DNA from: an uncultured Cryomorphaceae bacterium
Lineage (GTDB): Bacteria > Bacteroidota > Bacteroidia > Flavobacteriales > Schleiferiaceae
Assembly: GCA_913031435.1 (NCBI GenBank)
Contig: CAJWFD010000010.1
Location: 1-62,131, forward strand
Direction: 5' to 3'
Length of the DNA stretch: 62,131 bases
Part shown: in pieces, positions 8,375 through 17,572 of the stretch
How the letters are laid out: each line of letters starts with the position of its first letter
Position numbering within the stretch: position 1 is the first letter of the stretch
Translations under genes and position numbers: made by a program
The notes under the pieces: generated by a model
What the model was told of the DNA's origin: nothing
Database searches by the model: none
The model's input: the letters and a program-made list of their open reading frames with translations, nothing else

Positions 8375-9511
8375 ATGTCTAAGATTCTAGTCACCAAGCC
8401 TTTTCAGGCACCATACCATGAGATTTCTACAGAAATCCAACGCGCTTGGGATGCCGAGTGGCTCACCAATAATGGCCCTATACTTCGCCAGTTAGAAAAC
8501 GGCATGAAAGAGTATTTAGGGGTACACGATTGCGCCGTAGTCAGTAACGGCACTATTGCAATACAGGTTGCTTTGCGTGCCCTAGATATTCAAGGAGAGG
8601 TAATCACCACCCCTTTTTCGTATGTAGCAACTACATCAAGCCTAGCTTGGGAAGGATGTACGCCAGTTTTTGTGGATATAGACCCAAAATCTTTCAACCT
8701 CGATCCATCTAAAATTGAAACGGCCATCACAGAAAAAACTACCGCTATTTTAGCGACCCATGTTTTTGGAGTGCCTTGTGATGTAAATGCCATTGATGAA
8801 GTAGCCAAGAAGCATGGACTTAAGGTTATTTATGACGCTGCGCATTGTTTCGGAACTACCATTGATGGAGGTTCTTTAATGAATTATGGAGATATTTCCA
8901 CCTTGAGCATGCATGCTACAAAACTCTTTCATAGCGTAGAGGGTGGTGCTATATTCGTAAATGACACGGTCGCTAACAAGGTAGGTTCTATCGCAGGACA
9001 AGTGAGTCCACTTCGCTTTGAGGTGGATCGTTTAAGAAATTTTGGACACCATGGACCAGAGGTCTTTAGCGGTGTTGGGATCAATGCAAAAAATAGTGAA
9101 CTACATGCTGCAGTAGGACTTGTAAACCTGCGTTATGCAGACAAAATTATTGAGGATCGTAAAAGACAGCACCAATGTTATGATGATTTACTACAAAGTC
9201 TGTTGTTACAATATCCTGAAGTACCTGAAAATGTACAATGGAACCACAGCTACTACCCGGTAGTTTTTAGAAGTGAAGCAGAGGCATTGGCAGTAAAGGA
9301 TGGCTTGGAAACGCTTGGTATTTATGCCAGACGTTACTTCCACCCAGCATTGAATACACTGAATTATATTCATCTTCCTGGCGTTACCCCTGTCGCTGAC
9401 CAGATATCATCTTCTATATTATGTCTTCCATTATATTATGGACTTGAGGAGCATAAAATAACGCGTGTCTCTACCGAATTGATTCGCATTTGTACAGATT
9501 ATAGATCATGA
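8375..9511 (+). CDS. DegT/DnrJ/EryC1/StrS family sugar aminotransferase
   Basis: 378 residues, the usual size for PLP-dependent sugar-nucleotide aminotransferases. The PLP lysine is visible as K183 in SMHATKLFHSVEGGAI, and DAAHCFG (about 154-160) is the cofactor-binding aspartate region. These enzymes convert a nucleotide-linked keto-sugar into an amino-sugar, typically TDP- or UDP-linked. The following sulfotransferase starts at 9508 with an ATGA overlap, so the two are coupled. The product would suit the WecF-like transferase at 2528-3652, which is inference. Which keto-sugar is used cannot be decided from the sequence. Confidence 0.88.
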   Translation: MSKILVTKPFQAPYHEISTEIQRAWDAEWLTNNGPILRQLENGMKEYLGVHDCAVVSNGTIAIQVALRALDIQGEVITTPFSYVATTSSLAWEGCTPVFVDIDPKSFNLDPSKIETAITEKTTAILATHVFGVPCDVNAIDEVAKKHGLKVIYDAAHCFGTTIDGGSLMNYGDISTLSMHATKLFHSVEGGAIFVNDTVANKVGSIAGQVSPLRFEVDRLRNFGHHGPEVFSGVGINAKNSELHAAVGLVNLRYADKIIEDRKRQHQCYDDLLQSLLLQYPEVPENVQWNHSYYPVVFRSEAEALAVKDGLETLGIYARRYFHPALNTLNYIHLPGVTPVADQISSSILCLPLYYGLEEHKITRVSTELIRICTDYRS

Positions 9512-10491
9512 TAAAACTGCCGAAAGCCCTTCGTGAACTTTTTGGAACACATGGTGAGCCTAGGGCAACCCCACTTGAGCAGCCCATCTTCGTGACGGGT
9601 TGTATGAGATCAGGCACTACGTTTTTAGTGGATAAAATGGCAAGTCACCCACAATTATTGAAGATTGGAGTAGAGCTGAATCAAGTTTGGACGGACTTAG
9701 GTGGAGCCTCAATCAAGGGAACTTGTGACCATAAAACATCTGCGGATGCTTCACCCATTTATACCTATCAGATGGCCCGGTATTTTGCGGATTTTATTTC
9801 GCAAAGCCAGTCATTGAAGCGTAAAGCCATGCGCCGATACTTAAAGTATTACCACGGTTTAGGTAGAGCAAGTTATGATTGGTCACATATCGTACCGGTT
9901 AACAAAAGTCCTCACCTGATGAATAAACTGGGATACGTAGGAGCCTTATTTCCAAAGAGTACCCTGATTGTAATAGTTCGGGATATATACAGTCACTCAG
10001 CCTCTATGAAATTCCATTTTGATAAGCTACACCATCAGGACGGTAGAACCTATTTCATGGAGCCAAGTCTAGAATCATGTTACAGCCAAACGACAACCGA
10101 AGTGCCTTTAAATGGTATAGGTTATCCGGGGGATTTCTCTATTATTCCACAGATGTGGATGCGCATGAATAAGCTCGCTTTAAAGGAATTTGAAACTGCT
10201 AAATTTGAACGTAAAATCTTAGTTAGTTATGAGGAGTTAGTGACGAACCAGCAAGTGGTGTTAAGTAAATTGTTCACCGCATTGGATCTTAGAGATATTC
10301 ACAGTGGAGTGGCAGAGGATATTGCGAAACAGGTAACTATTTTAGTGAATACTACCACCAAAGGAGATCCCTTAGAGAAGTGGAAAAAACAATTAAGCCC
10401 TGCTGAAATAGAAACCATAGACAGCGTGTTACTCCACCAAAAAGAAGACTACAAATTTGTCCAAGATTTTATTCAGACCCACCAACTTTAG
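9508..10491 (+). CDS. Sulfotransferase family protein
   Basis: 327 residues. PIFVTGCMRSGTTFLVDKMA near residue 26 is the PAPS-binding loop, and LIVIVRDIYSHSASMK (about 151-166) is the second nucleotide-binding region. It is less similar to the 3656-4507 protein than to the general family, so the two probably act on different positions or substrates. The start overlaps the aminotransferase stop by 4 bases (ATGA), and another sulfotransferase follows after 14 bases. The acceptor is unknown, with a surface glycan the likely target by context. Confidence 0.8.
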   Translation: MIKLPKALRELFGTHGEPRATPLEQPIFVTGCMRSGTTFLVDKMASHPQLLKIGVELNQVWTDLGGASIKGTCDHKTSADASPIYTYQMARYFADFISQSQSLKRKAMRRYLKYYHGLGRASYDWSHIVPVNKSPHLMNKLGYVGALFPKSTLIVIVRDIYSHSASMKFHFDKLHHQDGRTYFMEPSLESCYSQTTTEVPLNGIGYPGDFSIIPQMWMRMNKLALKEFETAKFERKILVSYEELVTNQQVVLSKLFTALDLRDIHSGVAEDIAKQVTILVNTTTKGDPLEKWKKQLSPAEIETIDSVLLHQKEDYKFVQDFIQTHQL

Positions 10492-10505
10492 CAGAATATT
10501 TTAAG

Positions 10506-11348
10506 ATGAAATCTTTGTTTCCAAACGTAATCATAGGTGGTGCACCAAAATGTGGAACCAGTAGCCTCTATTTCTGGCTCAGTGCACATCCAGAAGTCTT
10601 TGGCTCGCCTAAGAAGGAGACGTTTTTCTTTGCAGATAAAGTAAATAGATTTAACAAGGAAGCGAACATTCATGAGCATCCTGCATTGCGTTATTTGGAA
10701 TTTTTTAATGGAGGTGAATCCGCCACAGTGAGATTTGAAGCCACAGCGCATTACTTGTATGAAGATCAAGCACGCAAGGCTTTTTCTCAAGCTGATGTTC
10801 CGCCGAAAATAATCTTTTTATTTAGAGAGCCTTCTAAGCAGATGTACAGCCATTATAAAATGGAACGCTATCGTACTAAAAAGGTGGATCTTCCATTATC
10901 GGAATACATTCATTTGCCTAAAATTGCCAAGTACGTAGATTATGCAACTCACCTTGAAAAATGGATCAAAGTCATGCCTCACGGCCATGTAGGCGTATGG
11001 CTTTTTGAGGATTTCATGTCCCGAAAAGAAGAGGTTATGAAGGAGATCGCGACCTTTGTAGGTGTTGATCCAGATTTTTATAAGAATTTTGATTTCGAGC
11101 ATCGAAACGAAAGCGTATCGATCAAAAGCGGAGCCTTACATCAGCTTGGTTTAAAGATTCAGCCACTTATTCCACATGCGTTGCAAAAACGATTACTTCC
11201 ACTGTATATGAAAATCAACAGCGGTGGACGAGCTCCTGATGACCAGGGTCATGCGATTATCTTGTCAGATTTCAAAAAGAATTGGTCCCACGTTGGAACA
11301 TCTATTAAGTCCTTATTTGCTGAGTTGCCATTAGAAAAATGGCGCTAA
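10506..11348 (+). CDS. Sulfotransferase domain protein
   Basis: 280 residues. It opens with NVIIGGAPKCGTSSLYFWLS, the classical PAPS-binding loop of heparan-type and bacterial carbohydrate sulfotransferases, and then HPEVFGSPKKETFFF. IIFLFREPSKQMYSHYKME (about 101-119) supplies the 3'-phosphate-binding Arg and Ser. Its pattern is closest to the NDST-like carbohydrate sulfotransferase group, in contrast to the other two sulfotransferases here. It is last gene of the plus-strand glycan run. No terminator hairpin was seen directly after it. Confidence 0.85.
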   Translation: MKSLFPNVIIGGAPKCGTSSLYFWLSAHPEVFGSPKKETFFFADKVNRFNKEANIHEHPALRYLEFFNGGESATVRFEATAHYLYEDQARKAFSQADVPPKIIFLFREPSKQMYSHYKMERYRTKKVDLPLSEYIHLPKIAKYVDYATHLEKWIKVMPHGHVGVWLFEDFMSRKEEVMKEIATFVGVDPDFYKNFDFEHRNESVSIKSGALHQLGLKIQPLIPHALQKRLLPLYMKINSGGRAPDDQGHAIILSDFKKNWSHVGTSIKSLFAELPLEKWR

Positions 11349-11440
11349 ACATCTCAAACTAACGGGTCTGGTTTAATCAAAATGTAAACATGTTTTTTTC
11401 GATACCTTTTTTAACGACATTTGTCATCAAATAGAACAAT

Positions 11441-12493
11441 ATGAAACATTGGTTTTTAGCATTATTTCTTGGATCTACAGCCATAGCATCGGCCCAGCCA
11501 TTAACCTATTATCAGGACGCGTGGGGAGAAGATGGTGATGACCTTCGTGAGGCATTGTATGATATCATTCGTGTGCACACCAGATTATCTTACAGTTCAT
11601 CTTCAACAGATACTTGGGATGTACTAAAAGTGAGCGATGCAGATCCTACTAATGCTACGAACGTAATGTTGATTTATGCGGGTATTCCAGTGAACGGCCC
11701 GCAAGAATATAATAACAATCAAGGATGGACCCGTGAGCACGTATGGCCAAAATCGTTAGGCGGTTTCGCAACGAGTGCTGGCGTAGGTACTGATGTTCAC
11801 AATCTTAAGCCGTGTAACGGAGGACTAAACTCTTTGCGTTCTAACCATGAATATGATGAACTCGGAACGGGGGGAAGTCCAGTTAATTTTAATGGTTCAG
11901 CAACGGGAAGTAGGTATAATGGTTCTGCAGGATTGTTTGAACCTAGAGACGACATCAAAGGTGACTTGGCCCGCATCATACTTTACATGGATTTACGTTA
12001 TGAAGGCCAAGCTGGAGAACCAGATCTTATACTGCGTGAAGCGCTAAATTCGGGAGGTAAGACCTTCGCTGTAATGTCCACACTGTTGGATTGGCACTTC
12101 CAGGATACGGTAGATGCTTTCGAATTACGGAGAAACCATGTGATCGATAGTATGCAGGGAAATCGTAATCCATTTATAGATCATCCGGAGCTTGTTCATT
12201 ATATATACGGAGACTCCGCAGGAATAGCATGGAATCCATTTATGGATATAGAAGGTATTGAAAGCTTGGAGGGTGGCCATAGTATGTATTATCCAAACCC
12301 GGTAGATACTGAATTACGTTTAGTGACTTCATTTGAAGGTAAAGCAACCTTTACGAGCGCTTCTGGCGAGACTTATCGTCATCATAACCATCTTGTAGGC
12401 GAGAATGTAATAAACGTCTCTGAATGGCCTTCAGGGGCGTATCAGCTTTATTTAGAGAACGGTGAACAGTACAAAGTAGTTATTTTGCACTAA
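11441..12493 (+). CDS. Secreted endonuclease I family nuclease with T9SS sorting domain
   Basis: 350 residues with a signal peptide (MKHWFLALFLGSTAIASAQP). The centre carries GWTREHVWPKSLGG followed by TDVHNLKPCNGGLNSLRSN, the His-Me finger core of the endonuclease I family (periplasmic or extracellular non-specific DNases). The C-terminus has YYPNPVDTELRL and GAYQLYLENGEQYKVVIL, a type A T9SS sorting domain, so the nuclease should be exported across the outer membrane. Likely role: breakdown of extracellular DNA for nutrients or biofilm remodelling. The gene is alone between the glycan locus and a strong bidirectional terminator, and is unrelated to the neighbours in function. Confidence 0.92.
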   Translation: MKHWFLALFLGSTAIASAQPLTYYQDAWGEDGDDLREALYDIIRVHTRLSYSSSSTDTWDVLKVSDADPTNATNVMLIYAGIPVNGPQEYNNNQGWTREHVWPKSLGGFATSAGVGTDVHNLKPCNGGLNSLRSNHEYDELGTGGSPVNFNGSATGSRYNGSAGLFEPRDDIKGDLARIILYMDLRYEGQAGEPDLILREALNSGGKTFAVMSTLLDWHFQDTVDAFELRRNHVIDSMQGNRNPFIDHPELVHYIYGDSAGIAWNPFMDIEGIESLEGGHSMYYPNPVDTELRLVTSFEGKATFTSASGETYRHHNHLVGENVINVSEWPSGAYQLYLENGEQYKVVILH

Positions 12494-12539
12494 GAGATTC
12501 GGTCGTGCGTGAAAATCGGCACATGAAACTTGAATGCAT

Positions 12540-12571
12540 AAAAAAGCCCGACACATGTGTCGGGCTTTTTT
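12540..12571. terminator. Bidirectional intrinsic terminator (perfect palindrome)
   Basis: A perfect 32-base palindrome whose arms carry AAAAAAGCCCGACACA and its complement. It lies between the convergent nuclease and YqeY-like genes and ends both the nuclease mRNA and the dcw operon. Confidence 0.92.
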
Positions 12572-12583
12572 ATGGTCTAATAC

Positions 12584-13030
12584 TTAAGAGAGTAGCTTTC
12601 GTACAATCCCGTTAATTACTTTTCCATCCGCTTTTCCCGCCATAGCACTGGAAGCTTTTCCCATTACCTTTCCCATATCCGCCATAGATGAGGCGCCAAG
12701 TTCTGTAATGATGCTTTTGACTTTCGCTTCGATTTCAGCCTCAGTCAGCATAGCTGGGAGGTAGCGTTCAATGATAGATAATTGTTCCTCTTCAGGAATG
12801 GCAAGATCATCTCGCCCTTGTTCGCGAAAAATGGTGGCACTATCTATACGTTGTTTACGAAGTTTTGTAAGAATACGCATTTCACCTACCTCATCGATTT
12901 CAGTCGCCCCTGCAGCTGTTTTTTCGTTTAAAAGTGCAGTTTTTATCGCGCGCAATGTTTCAAGCGCGGTACGATCTTTTGATTTCATGGCCGCCTTCAG
13001 GTCGGTCATTATGGTAGTTTCTAAGGACAT
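12584..13030 (-). CDS. GatB/YqeY domain-containing protein
   Basis: 148 residues. The N-terminal MSLETTIMTDLKAAMKSKDR and the C-terminal MADMGKVMGKASSAMAGKADG are typical of YqeY-like proteins, which resemble the tail domain of GatB in tRNA-dependent amidotransferase. The molecular function is not established. The start codon lies one base after the ftsZ stop, so it is the last gene of the dcw operon and probably translationally coupled to ftsZ. The transcript ends at the palindromic terminator at 12540-12571. Confidence 0.9.
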   Translation of the reverse strand: MSLETTIMTDLKAAMKSKDRTALETLRAIKTALLNEKTAAGATEIDEVGEMRILTKLRKQRIDSATIFREQGRDDLAIPEEEQLSIIERYLPAMLTEAEIEAKVKSIITELGASSMADMGKVMGKASSAMAGKADGKVINGIVRKLLS

Positions 13031-13031
13031 A

Positions 13032-15473
13032 TTAATCTACGTTATCGTGTAAAAATGAGTTGTTAGTTCTAATATTTCCCTCGGCATCAATTCCTAAACT
13101 AGAGGGTTGCTCGTTACTTTTTGTTGGCAAATCAACTTCTAGACCTTGACGCATATACGCAGGTATGCGCTCCACATCATTCAGATTTTGTTGGTTTGAT
13201 TTAAACTGGTATTGGAAAGATTGTAAGCGTGAAATACGGTCTCTAACTTTGCTAGGCATTTCACTTAAAGTACGCCTTGGAATCTGGCTCAAAGGACGTT
13301 CCATATCTTCCGCAGCAGGAAGATTAGTCTTCGTTTCCTGGTCGTTGGTAGAGTCAATACTTTCCGCGACTTCCTTCATCTCGAAGTTAAGGTCTGGATC
13401 TAAAGTATTCTCTATTTTAACCTCCACATTGTATTCCTCTTTTTCGAAATCTAATGAAGAGACGTTAACGCCATGCTCTATAGTTTCGTTCTCAGATTTC
13501 CCCCGTAAAGCAGACATTTCGTTAAGGCTAATGTTAAACGCATCGTAGGGCGTTTCTTCCGATTCAGTTTTTTTTGATTCGGCCTCCGCTTCAGTTTCGT
13601 AAAGACTGGTATCTAGTGTGAATCCTTCTCCTTGTATGTCGTCTAGTGTAAAGGAAGACATGACTTTATTCTCAGGAGTTTCAGGGGTTTCTTCAATAAG
13701 TCCTGTGCTCGGCAAAGAGAAGTCTTCAGCGTTAGGTTCTGTTGTGTATTCTACGGGCTCTTCGGAAATAGGTACTTCTAATGCTTCAGGCATTGGGTGT
13801 AGCATTTCTTCTTCCTGAATCATACCCTGAGGAGACTCCATTTTAGCAGGAGCAGGAGCATCAAAAATAGGATCTACTTTTTCAGAGGACTCCATCGTCA
13901 CGGAAGCCTGCTCTTCAAGGTCTTCCTCTTCAATATGGAGTTCTATTTCTTCTTCTTCTGGATCAACTGAAGTGCTGAACAGATCCCATGATGGAGCCTC
14001 TAAAGGTTCGTATTCATGATCGGTAGTTTCTGAATTAGTTTCCGGAGCTTCTTCTTCCATATCCCATTCGAGAACATGGACTGTAGCCTCGTCTTCACTT
14101 TGAATATCCTCACCTTCGTCCATGCTTTGCTCAAAAACATCTTCGGAATCCTCTGGCATTTGAGGGAAGCCGGCCATAGGGTCCTCTTCCTCATATTCAG
14201 CCGAATTTTCAGTAGGGTAATCTGGTGTTAATGGGGCATCCATCACCTCTGAGACCTCGTCCACTACAACCTTTTCTTCCTCAAGAATTTCTTCTGCTAC
14301 AGCGGTTGGTTCCTTGGTAAGTATAGGCTCTTCAATACCTCCTAAATCCATGACGATACGTTCGGATGAGTAGGGCGTGGTGGGCTGTTGTTCGGTGTAT
14401 ACTTCCTCAGAAATAGGTGCACCTGAAATAGTAGTTTGTTCCGGGTTAAGGTCATGCACTACGACTTGAAGTTTATCCGTAGGTAGCATTCTTGTTCCCG
14501 TTGGAAATCCGGTTGCGACTATGGTACAAGTAATCCGGCTGCCAATTTCTTCTTCTCCACCAATACCCATGATGACGTTTGCATTGCCCCCAGCTTCGCG
14601 TTGAATGTGATCCGTAATCTCACCAATTTCATCTATAGTCACTTCATGTTCGCCGTTTCCGGAGGTCAATAAGAGTAATACGTTTTTAGCACCCTTGATA
14701 TGATTATCGTTTAATAAAGGAGAATCCAGAGCTGCTGAAATAGCTTGTGCAGCACGTCCAGATCCTTCTGCAGATCCTGTTCCAAACAAGGCACTTCCAC
14801 TGTTTTCTAGAACCGTCCTGGCGTCACGTAAGTCAATGTTTTGTGTATAGTGATTGGTAATTACCTCTGCGATTCCTTTCGCTGCCCCAGCAAGTACCTC
14901 ATCCGCCTTTGCAAAAGCGTTGCGAAAACCTAGGTCACCATATACTTGGCGCAGTTTATCATTATTAATGACAATTAAGCTGTCTACAGATTTACGCATT
15001 TCTTCAATGCCTTGCTCCGCTTGCTCCGCGCGAATATTCCCTTCGAAACTAAAAGGAACGGTAATAATGCCTATGGTAAGGATACCCATCTCCTTTGCCG
15101 CTTTAGCGATTACTGGTGCTGCACCCGTTCCTGTTCCGCCTCCCATTCCAGCGGTGATGAAACACATCTTTGTTCCAGTTTCTAAAATTCTTGTAAGATC
15201 TTCAAGACTTTCTTTTGCTGCTTCGCGCCCTATTTCAGGATCCGCACCAGCGCCCAGTCCTTCGGTAAGCGAAACACCGAGTTGAACTTTGTTGGTTACA
15301 GGACTGTGGTCCAAGGCTTGTGCATCCGTATTACAAACGATAAAATCTACACCGTTCACACCAACACTACTCATGTGGTTCACCGCATTAGATCCACCGC
15401 CGCCTACGCCTATAACTTTGATTACAGAGCTGCGATTCTTGGGTAAGTTAAATTGTATTCCGTCTTCAAACAT
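13032..15473 (-). CDS. ftsZ: Cell division protein FtsZ, with unusually long C-terminal linker
   Basis: 813 residues; the tubulin-like GTPase forms the Z ring at midcell. The core occupies about residues 1-325: GGGGSNAVNHM binds nucleotide, GGGTGTGAAP at 111-120 is the tubulin signature, and NNDKLRQVYGD and the T7-loop region follow. Residues of about 330-700 form a low-complexity, Glu/Asp-rich linker. The tail has RIPAYMRQGLEVDLP and ends in NNSFLHDNVD, the C-terminal peptide I recognise from Bacteroidota FtsZ, where it binds FtsA and other partners. Most FtsZ proteins are under 450 residues and Bacteroidota ones are longer, but this is long even so. The frame is intact. It starts 9 bases after the ftsA stop. 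Confidence 0.98.
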   Translation of the reverse strand: MFEDGIQFNLPKNRSSVIKVIGVGGGGSNAVNHMSSVGVNGVDFIVCNTDAQALDHSPVTNKVQLGVSLTEGLGAGADPEIGREAAKESLEDLTRILETGTKMCFITAGMGGGTGTGAAPVIAKAAKEMGILTIGIITVPFSFEGNIRAEQAEQGIEEMRKSVDSLIVINNDKLRQVYGDLGFRNAFAKADEVLAGAAKGIAEVITNHYTQNIDLRDARTVLENSGSALFGTGSAEGSGRAAQAISAALDSPLLNDNHIKGAKNVLLLLTSGNGEHEVTIDEIGEITDHIQREAGGNANVIMGIGGEEEIGSRITCTIVATGFPTGTRMLPTDKLQVVVHDLNPEQTTISGAPISEEVYTEQQPTTPYSSERIVMDLGGIEEPILTKEPTAVAEEILEEEKVVVDEVSEVMDAPLTPDYPTENSAEYEEEDPMAGFPQMPEDSEDVFEQSMDEGEDIQSEDEATVHVLEWDMEEEAPETNSETTDHEYEPLEAPSWDLFSTSVDPEEEEIELHIEEEDLEEQASVTMESSEKVDPIFDAPAPAKMESPQGMIQEEEMLHPMPEALEVPISEEPVEYTTEPNAEDFSLPSTGLIEETPETPENKVMSSFTLDDIQGEGFTLDTSLYETEAEAESKKTESEETPYDAFNISLNEMSALRGKSENETIEHGVNVSSLDFEKEEYNVEVKIENTLDPDLNFEMKEVAESIDSTNDQETKTNLPAAEDMERPLSQIPRRTLSEMPSKVRDRISRLQSFQYQFKSNQQNLNDVERIPAYMRQGLEVDLPTKSNEQPSSLGIDAEGNIRTNNSFLHDNVD

Positions 15474-15482
15474 GGGGTCGTG

Positions 15483-16847
15483 TTATTCTATGTCGTCGTT
15501 TTCTAACCATTCCTTGATGCCACTTACAAATCCCTTCCAAAAAGGATCTTTTCGTGGCGGGGCCATTGCGCTTCCAGTTTGATCTGGAGCACCTTCAACC
15601 TCTAGTTCTTCTGCCTTTAGAATTTCTTCTGTTGGGGGAGCAGGTACTTCACTTTCGTTCGGGTCATATGCCATAGGAGCTGAGCGATTCTCAAGTGCCA
15701 TGCTCAATAAACCTATGGATGTTGCATACACAGGACTGGCCAATTCCTTGACGTAGCCGCTCGCTAAATGCTCGTTGGGGTAACCAATTCTCGTAGGCAT
15801 CCCTGTTAAATACTCAACCAATTGACTCATGTGCTTGAGCTGAGAGCCCCCACCTGTTACTACGATCCCTGCTATTAATCGCTTACGAGGATCGTTCTGC
15901 TGGTAGTTGCGTATTTCTGCAATCACGCTTTCCATGATTTCTCTCACGCGAGCATTGATTATTTTCGAGAGTGTCTTTAAGCTGATTTCTTTTGGAGGTC
16001 GTCCTCTGAGTCCAGGAATACTCACAATTTCATTCTCTTTATTCTCACCTGGCCATGCAGAACCAAATTTTACTTTTAGTAATTCTGCTTGCTTCTCTAT
16101 AATCTCACAACCTTCCTTAATATCTTCTGTGATCACCTTCCCTCCGAATGGAATGACTGCTGTGTGACGAATAATACTGTCTTTAAAAATAGCAATATCA
16201 GTCGTGCCACCGCCAATGTCTACAAGAACAACCCCAGCATCTTTTTCTTCTTCAGCTAGTACGGCGTCAGCAGAGGCTAGGGGTTCTAGGGTGATATCAC
16301 CTACCATAAGATCACTTTGCTCCACACATCTAGCGATGTTTTTAATGGAGGCTATTTGTCCTACTACAATATGAAAATTGGCCTCTAAACGAGAGCCGTA
16401 CATTCCTTGCGGGTTAATGATGTTGCTATCTCCGTCCACGCGATACTCTTGTGGAAGCGCATGAAGAATTTGCTCACCTGGCATCATCACTAAATTATCA
16501 ACATTGCGCTTTAGATTCTCTAGATCTACCACATTGATAATAGCCTCGGCATCATCGCGCATGATATAGTCTGAGTGCTGCATAGAACGTATATGCTGAC
16601 CAGCGATGCCCACCATTACTTCCGTGATTTTGAGTCCAGAATTATCTTCGGCCATCTTGATGGCAGCTTGAATGCTCTCAATGGTGAGGGTAATGTTTGC
16701 AACTACTCCGCGCTGAACACCCAAGCTCTTGCTCTTGCCTATACCAAGCACGTCAATTTTCCGGTGCTCATTTAATCTACCAACGACGGCCACAATTTTT
16801 GTGGTGCCAATGTCTAATCCTACAGCTAATGGGGCGTTTTGTGTCAT
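15483..16847 (-). CDS. ftsA: Cell division protein FtsA
   Basis: 454 residues of the actin-like ATPase family. GLDIGTTKIVAVVG is the phosphate-1 motif, VVLVDIGGGTTDIAIF the phosphate-2 motif and AGIVVTGGGSQLKHM the adenosine motif. FtsA tethers FtsZ filaments to the inner membrane and signals to septal synthesis. The C-terminus (FWKGFVSGIKEWLEN) looks like the amphipathic membrane-targeting helix. The start overlaps the ftsQ stop by 4 bases and ftsZ follows after 9 bases. Confidence 0.97.
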   Translation of the reverse strand: MTQNAPLAVGLDIGTTKIVAVVGRLNEHRKIDVLGIGKSKSLGVQRGVVANITLTIESIQAAIKMAEDNSGLKITEVMVGIAGQHIRSMQHSDYIMRDDAEAIINVVDLENLKRNVDNLVMMPGEQILHALPQEYRVDGDSNIINPQGMYGSRLEANFHIVVGQIASIKNIARCVEQSDLMVGDITLEPLASADAVLAEEEKDAGVVLVDIGGGTTDIAIFKDSIIRHTAVIPFGGKVITEDIKEGCEIIEKQAELLKVKFGSAWPGENKENEIVSIPGLRGRPPKEISLKTLSKIINARVREIMESVIAEIRNYQQNDPRKRLIAGIVVTGGGSQLKHMSQLVEYLTGMPTRIGYPNEHLASGYVKELASPVYATSIGLLSMALENRSAPMAYDPNESEVPAPPTEEILKAEELEVEGAPDQTGSAMAPPRKDPFWKGFVSGIKEWLENDDIE

Positions 16848-17572
16848 CTTGTGGTGCTTACTACTTGGTTCTTATAGCGCAGGTCAATGCGCTTAAAATC
16901 ATCTAATTTTTCAGGGGTATGTGCTGCGTAAAAAGCAGCCAATTTTTTCAAATCATCTTGTAGTCGCTCATCTGAATTCACCAATACAGTGTGGTTATAT
17001 CCTTTTGGAACTATGGCAAGATGATCTTCACGTCTGTCTAACTGGGCCAGGTTATCAGCGTTAAATACTTTAGAGAGGTAGATTCTATCGAGTGTGAATC
17101 CGGCCGCTGCGCCTTCGCTGCTGTCCTTTATACCTGTAATTACGGGTACGTCAACAATCGCTTCTGCAGGTTTCTTCAACACCTCGTTTTCTGTAGTGAC
17201 TAAAAAAGTAGTTGATCCCATCATTACTATAGCCTTTACTTGCTTGGAGACCAGTGCTATTTTCAAACGTTGGTCCATATTCCAATATACCTGCGCATCT
17301 GCTACGTATGGCAGGGCTTCAAGAGAGGTTTCTAACAAAAAAGCATTGACCTTCAGGGCATTAGAATCACCTTGCTCTTTTAGGAAGGTATTGATGACTA
17401 GTTGTAGGTTAGAATTGAACACAAGAGTTTGGTTATCAGGAAATTGTATTGAAATATCAACCTCATTAAACTGTGCCCCATCCCAGTGAATCATACTCAG
17501 ATATCTTATACTTAAGGCACTTGCGAGTAGGAGAATGGCGACAATCACTCCAAAAATTCGTTGCTTTCTCAT
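16844..17572 (-). CDS. ftsQ: Cell division protein FtsQ (divergent)
   Basis: 242 residues. One N-terminal membrane segment (about 6-25) is followed by a periplasmic region that fits a POTRA-like and beta domain (FLLETSLEALPYVADAQVYW then DQRLKIALVSKQVKAIV). FtsQ bridges the cytoplasmic Z ring and the periplasmic septal enzymes. The assignment rests on position between murC and ftsA as well as topology, because FtsQ sequences diverge strongly in this phylum. The start overlaps the murC stop by 4 bases. Confidence 0.9.
   Translation of the reverse strand: MRKQRIFGVIVAILLLASALSIRYLSMIHWDGAQFNEVDISIQFPDNQTLVFNSNLQLVINTFLKEQGDSNALKVNAFLLETSLEALPYVADAQVYWNMDQRLKIALVSKQVKAIVMMGSTTFLVTTENEVLKKPAEAIVDVPVITGIKDSSEGAAAGFTLDRIYLSKVFNADNLAQLDRREDHLAIVPKGYNHTVLVNSDERLQDDLKKLAAFYAAHTPEKLDDFKRIDLRYKNQVVSTTR

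Noticed and set aside
14854-15285. 143-residue open frame antisense to ftsZ
   Set aside because: It is Ser/Pro/Ala-rich without family character and lies opposite the conserved FtsZ GTPase core; a shadow of codon bias.
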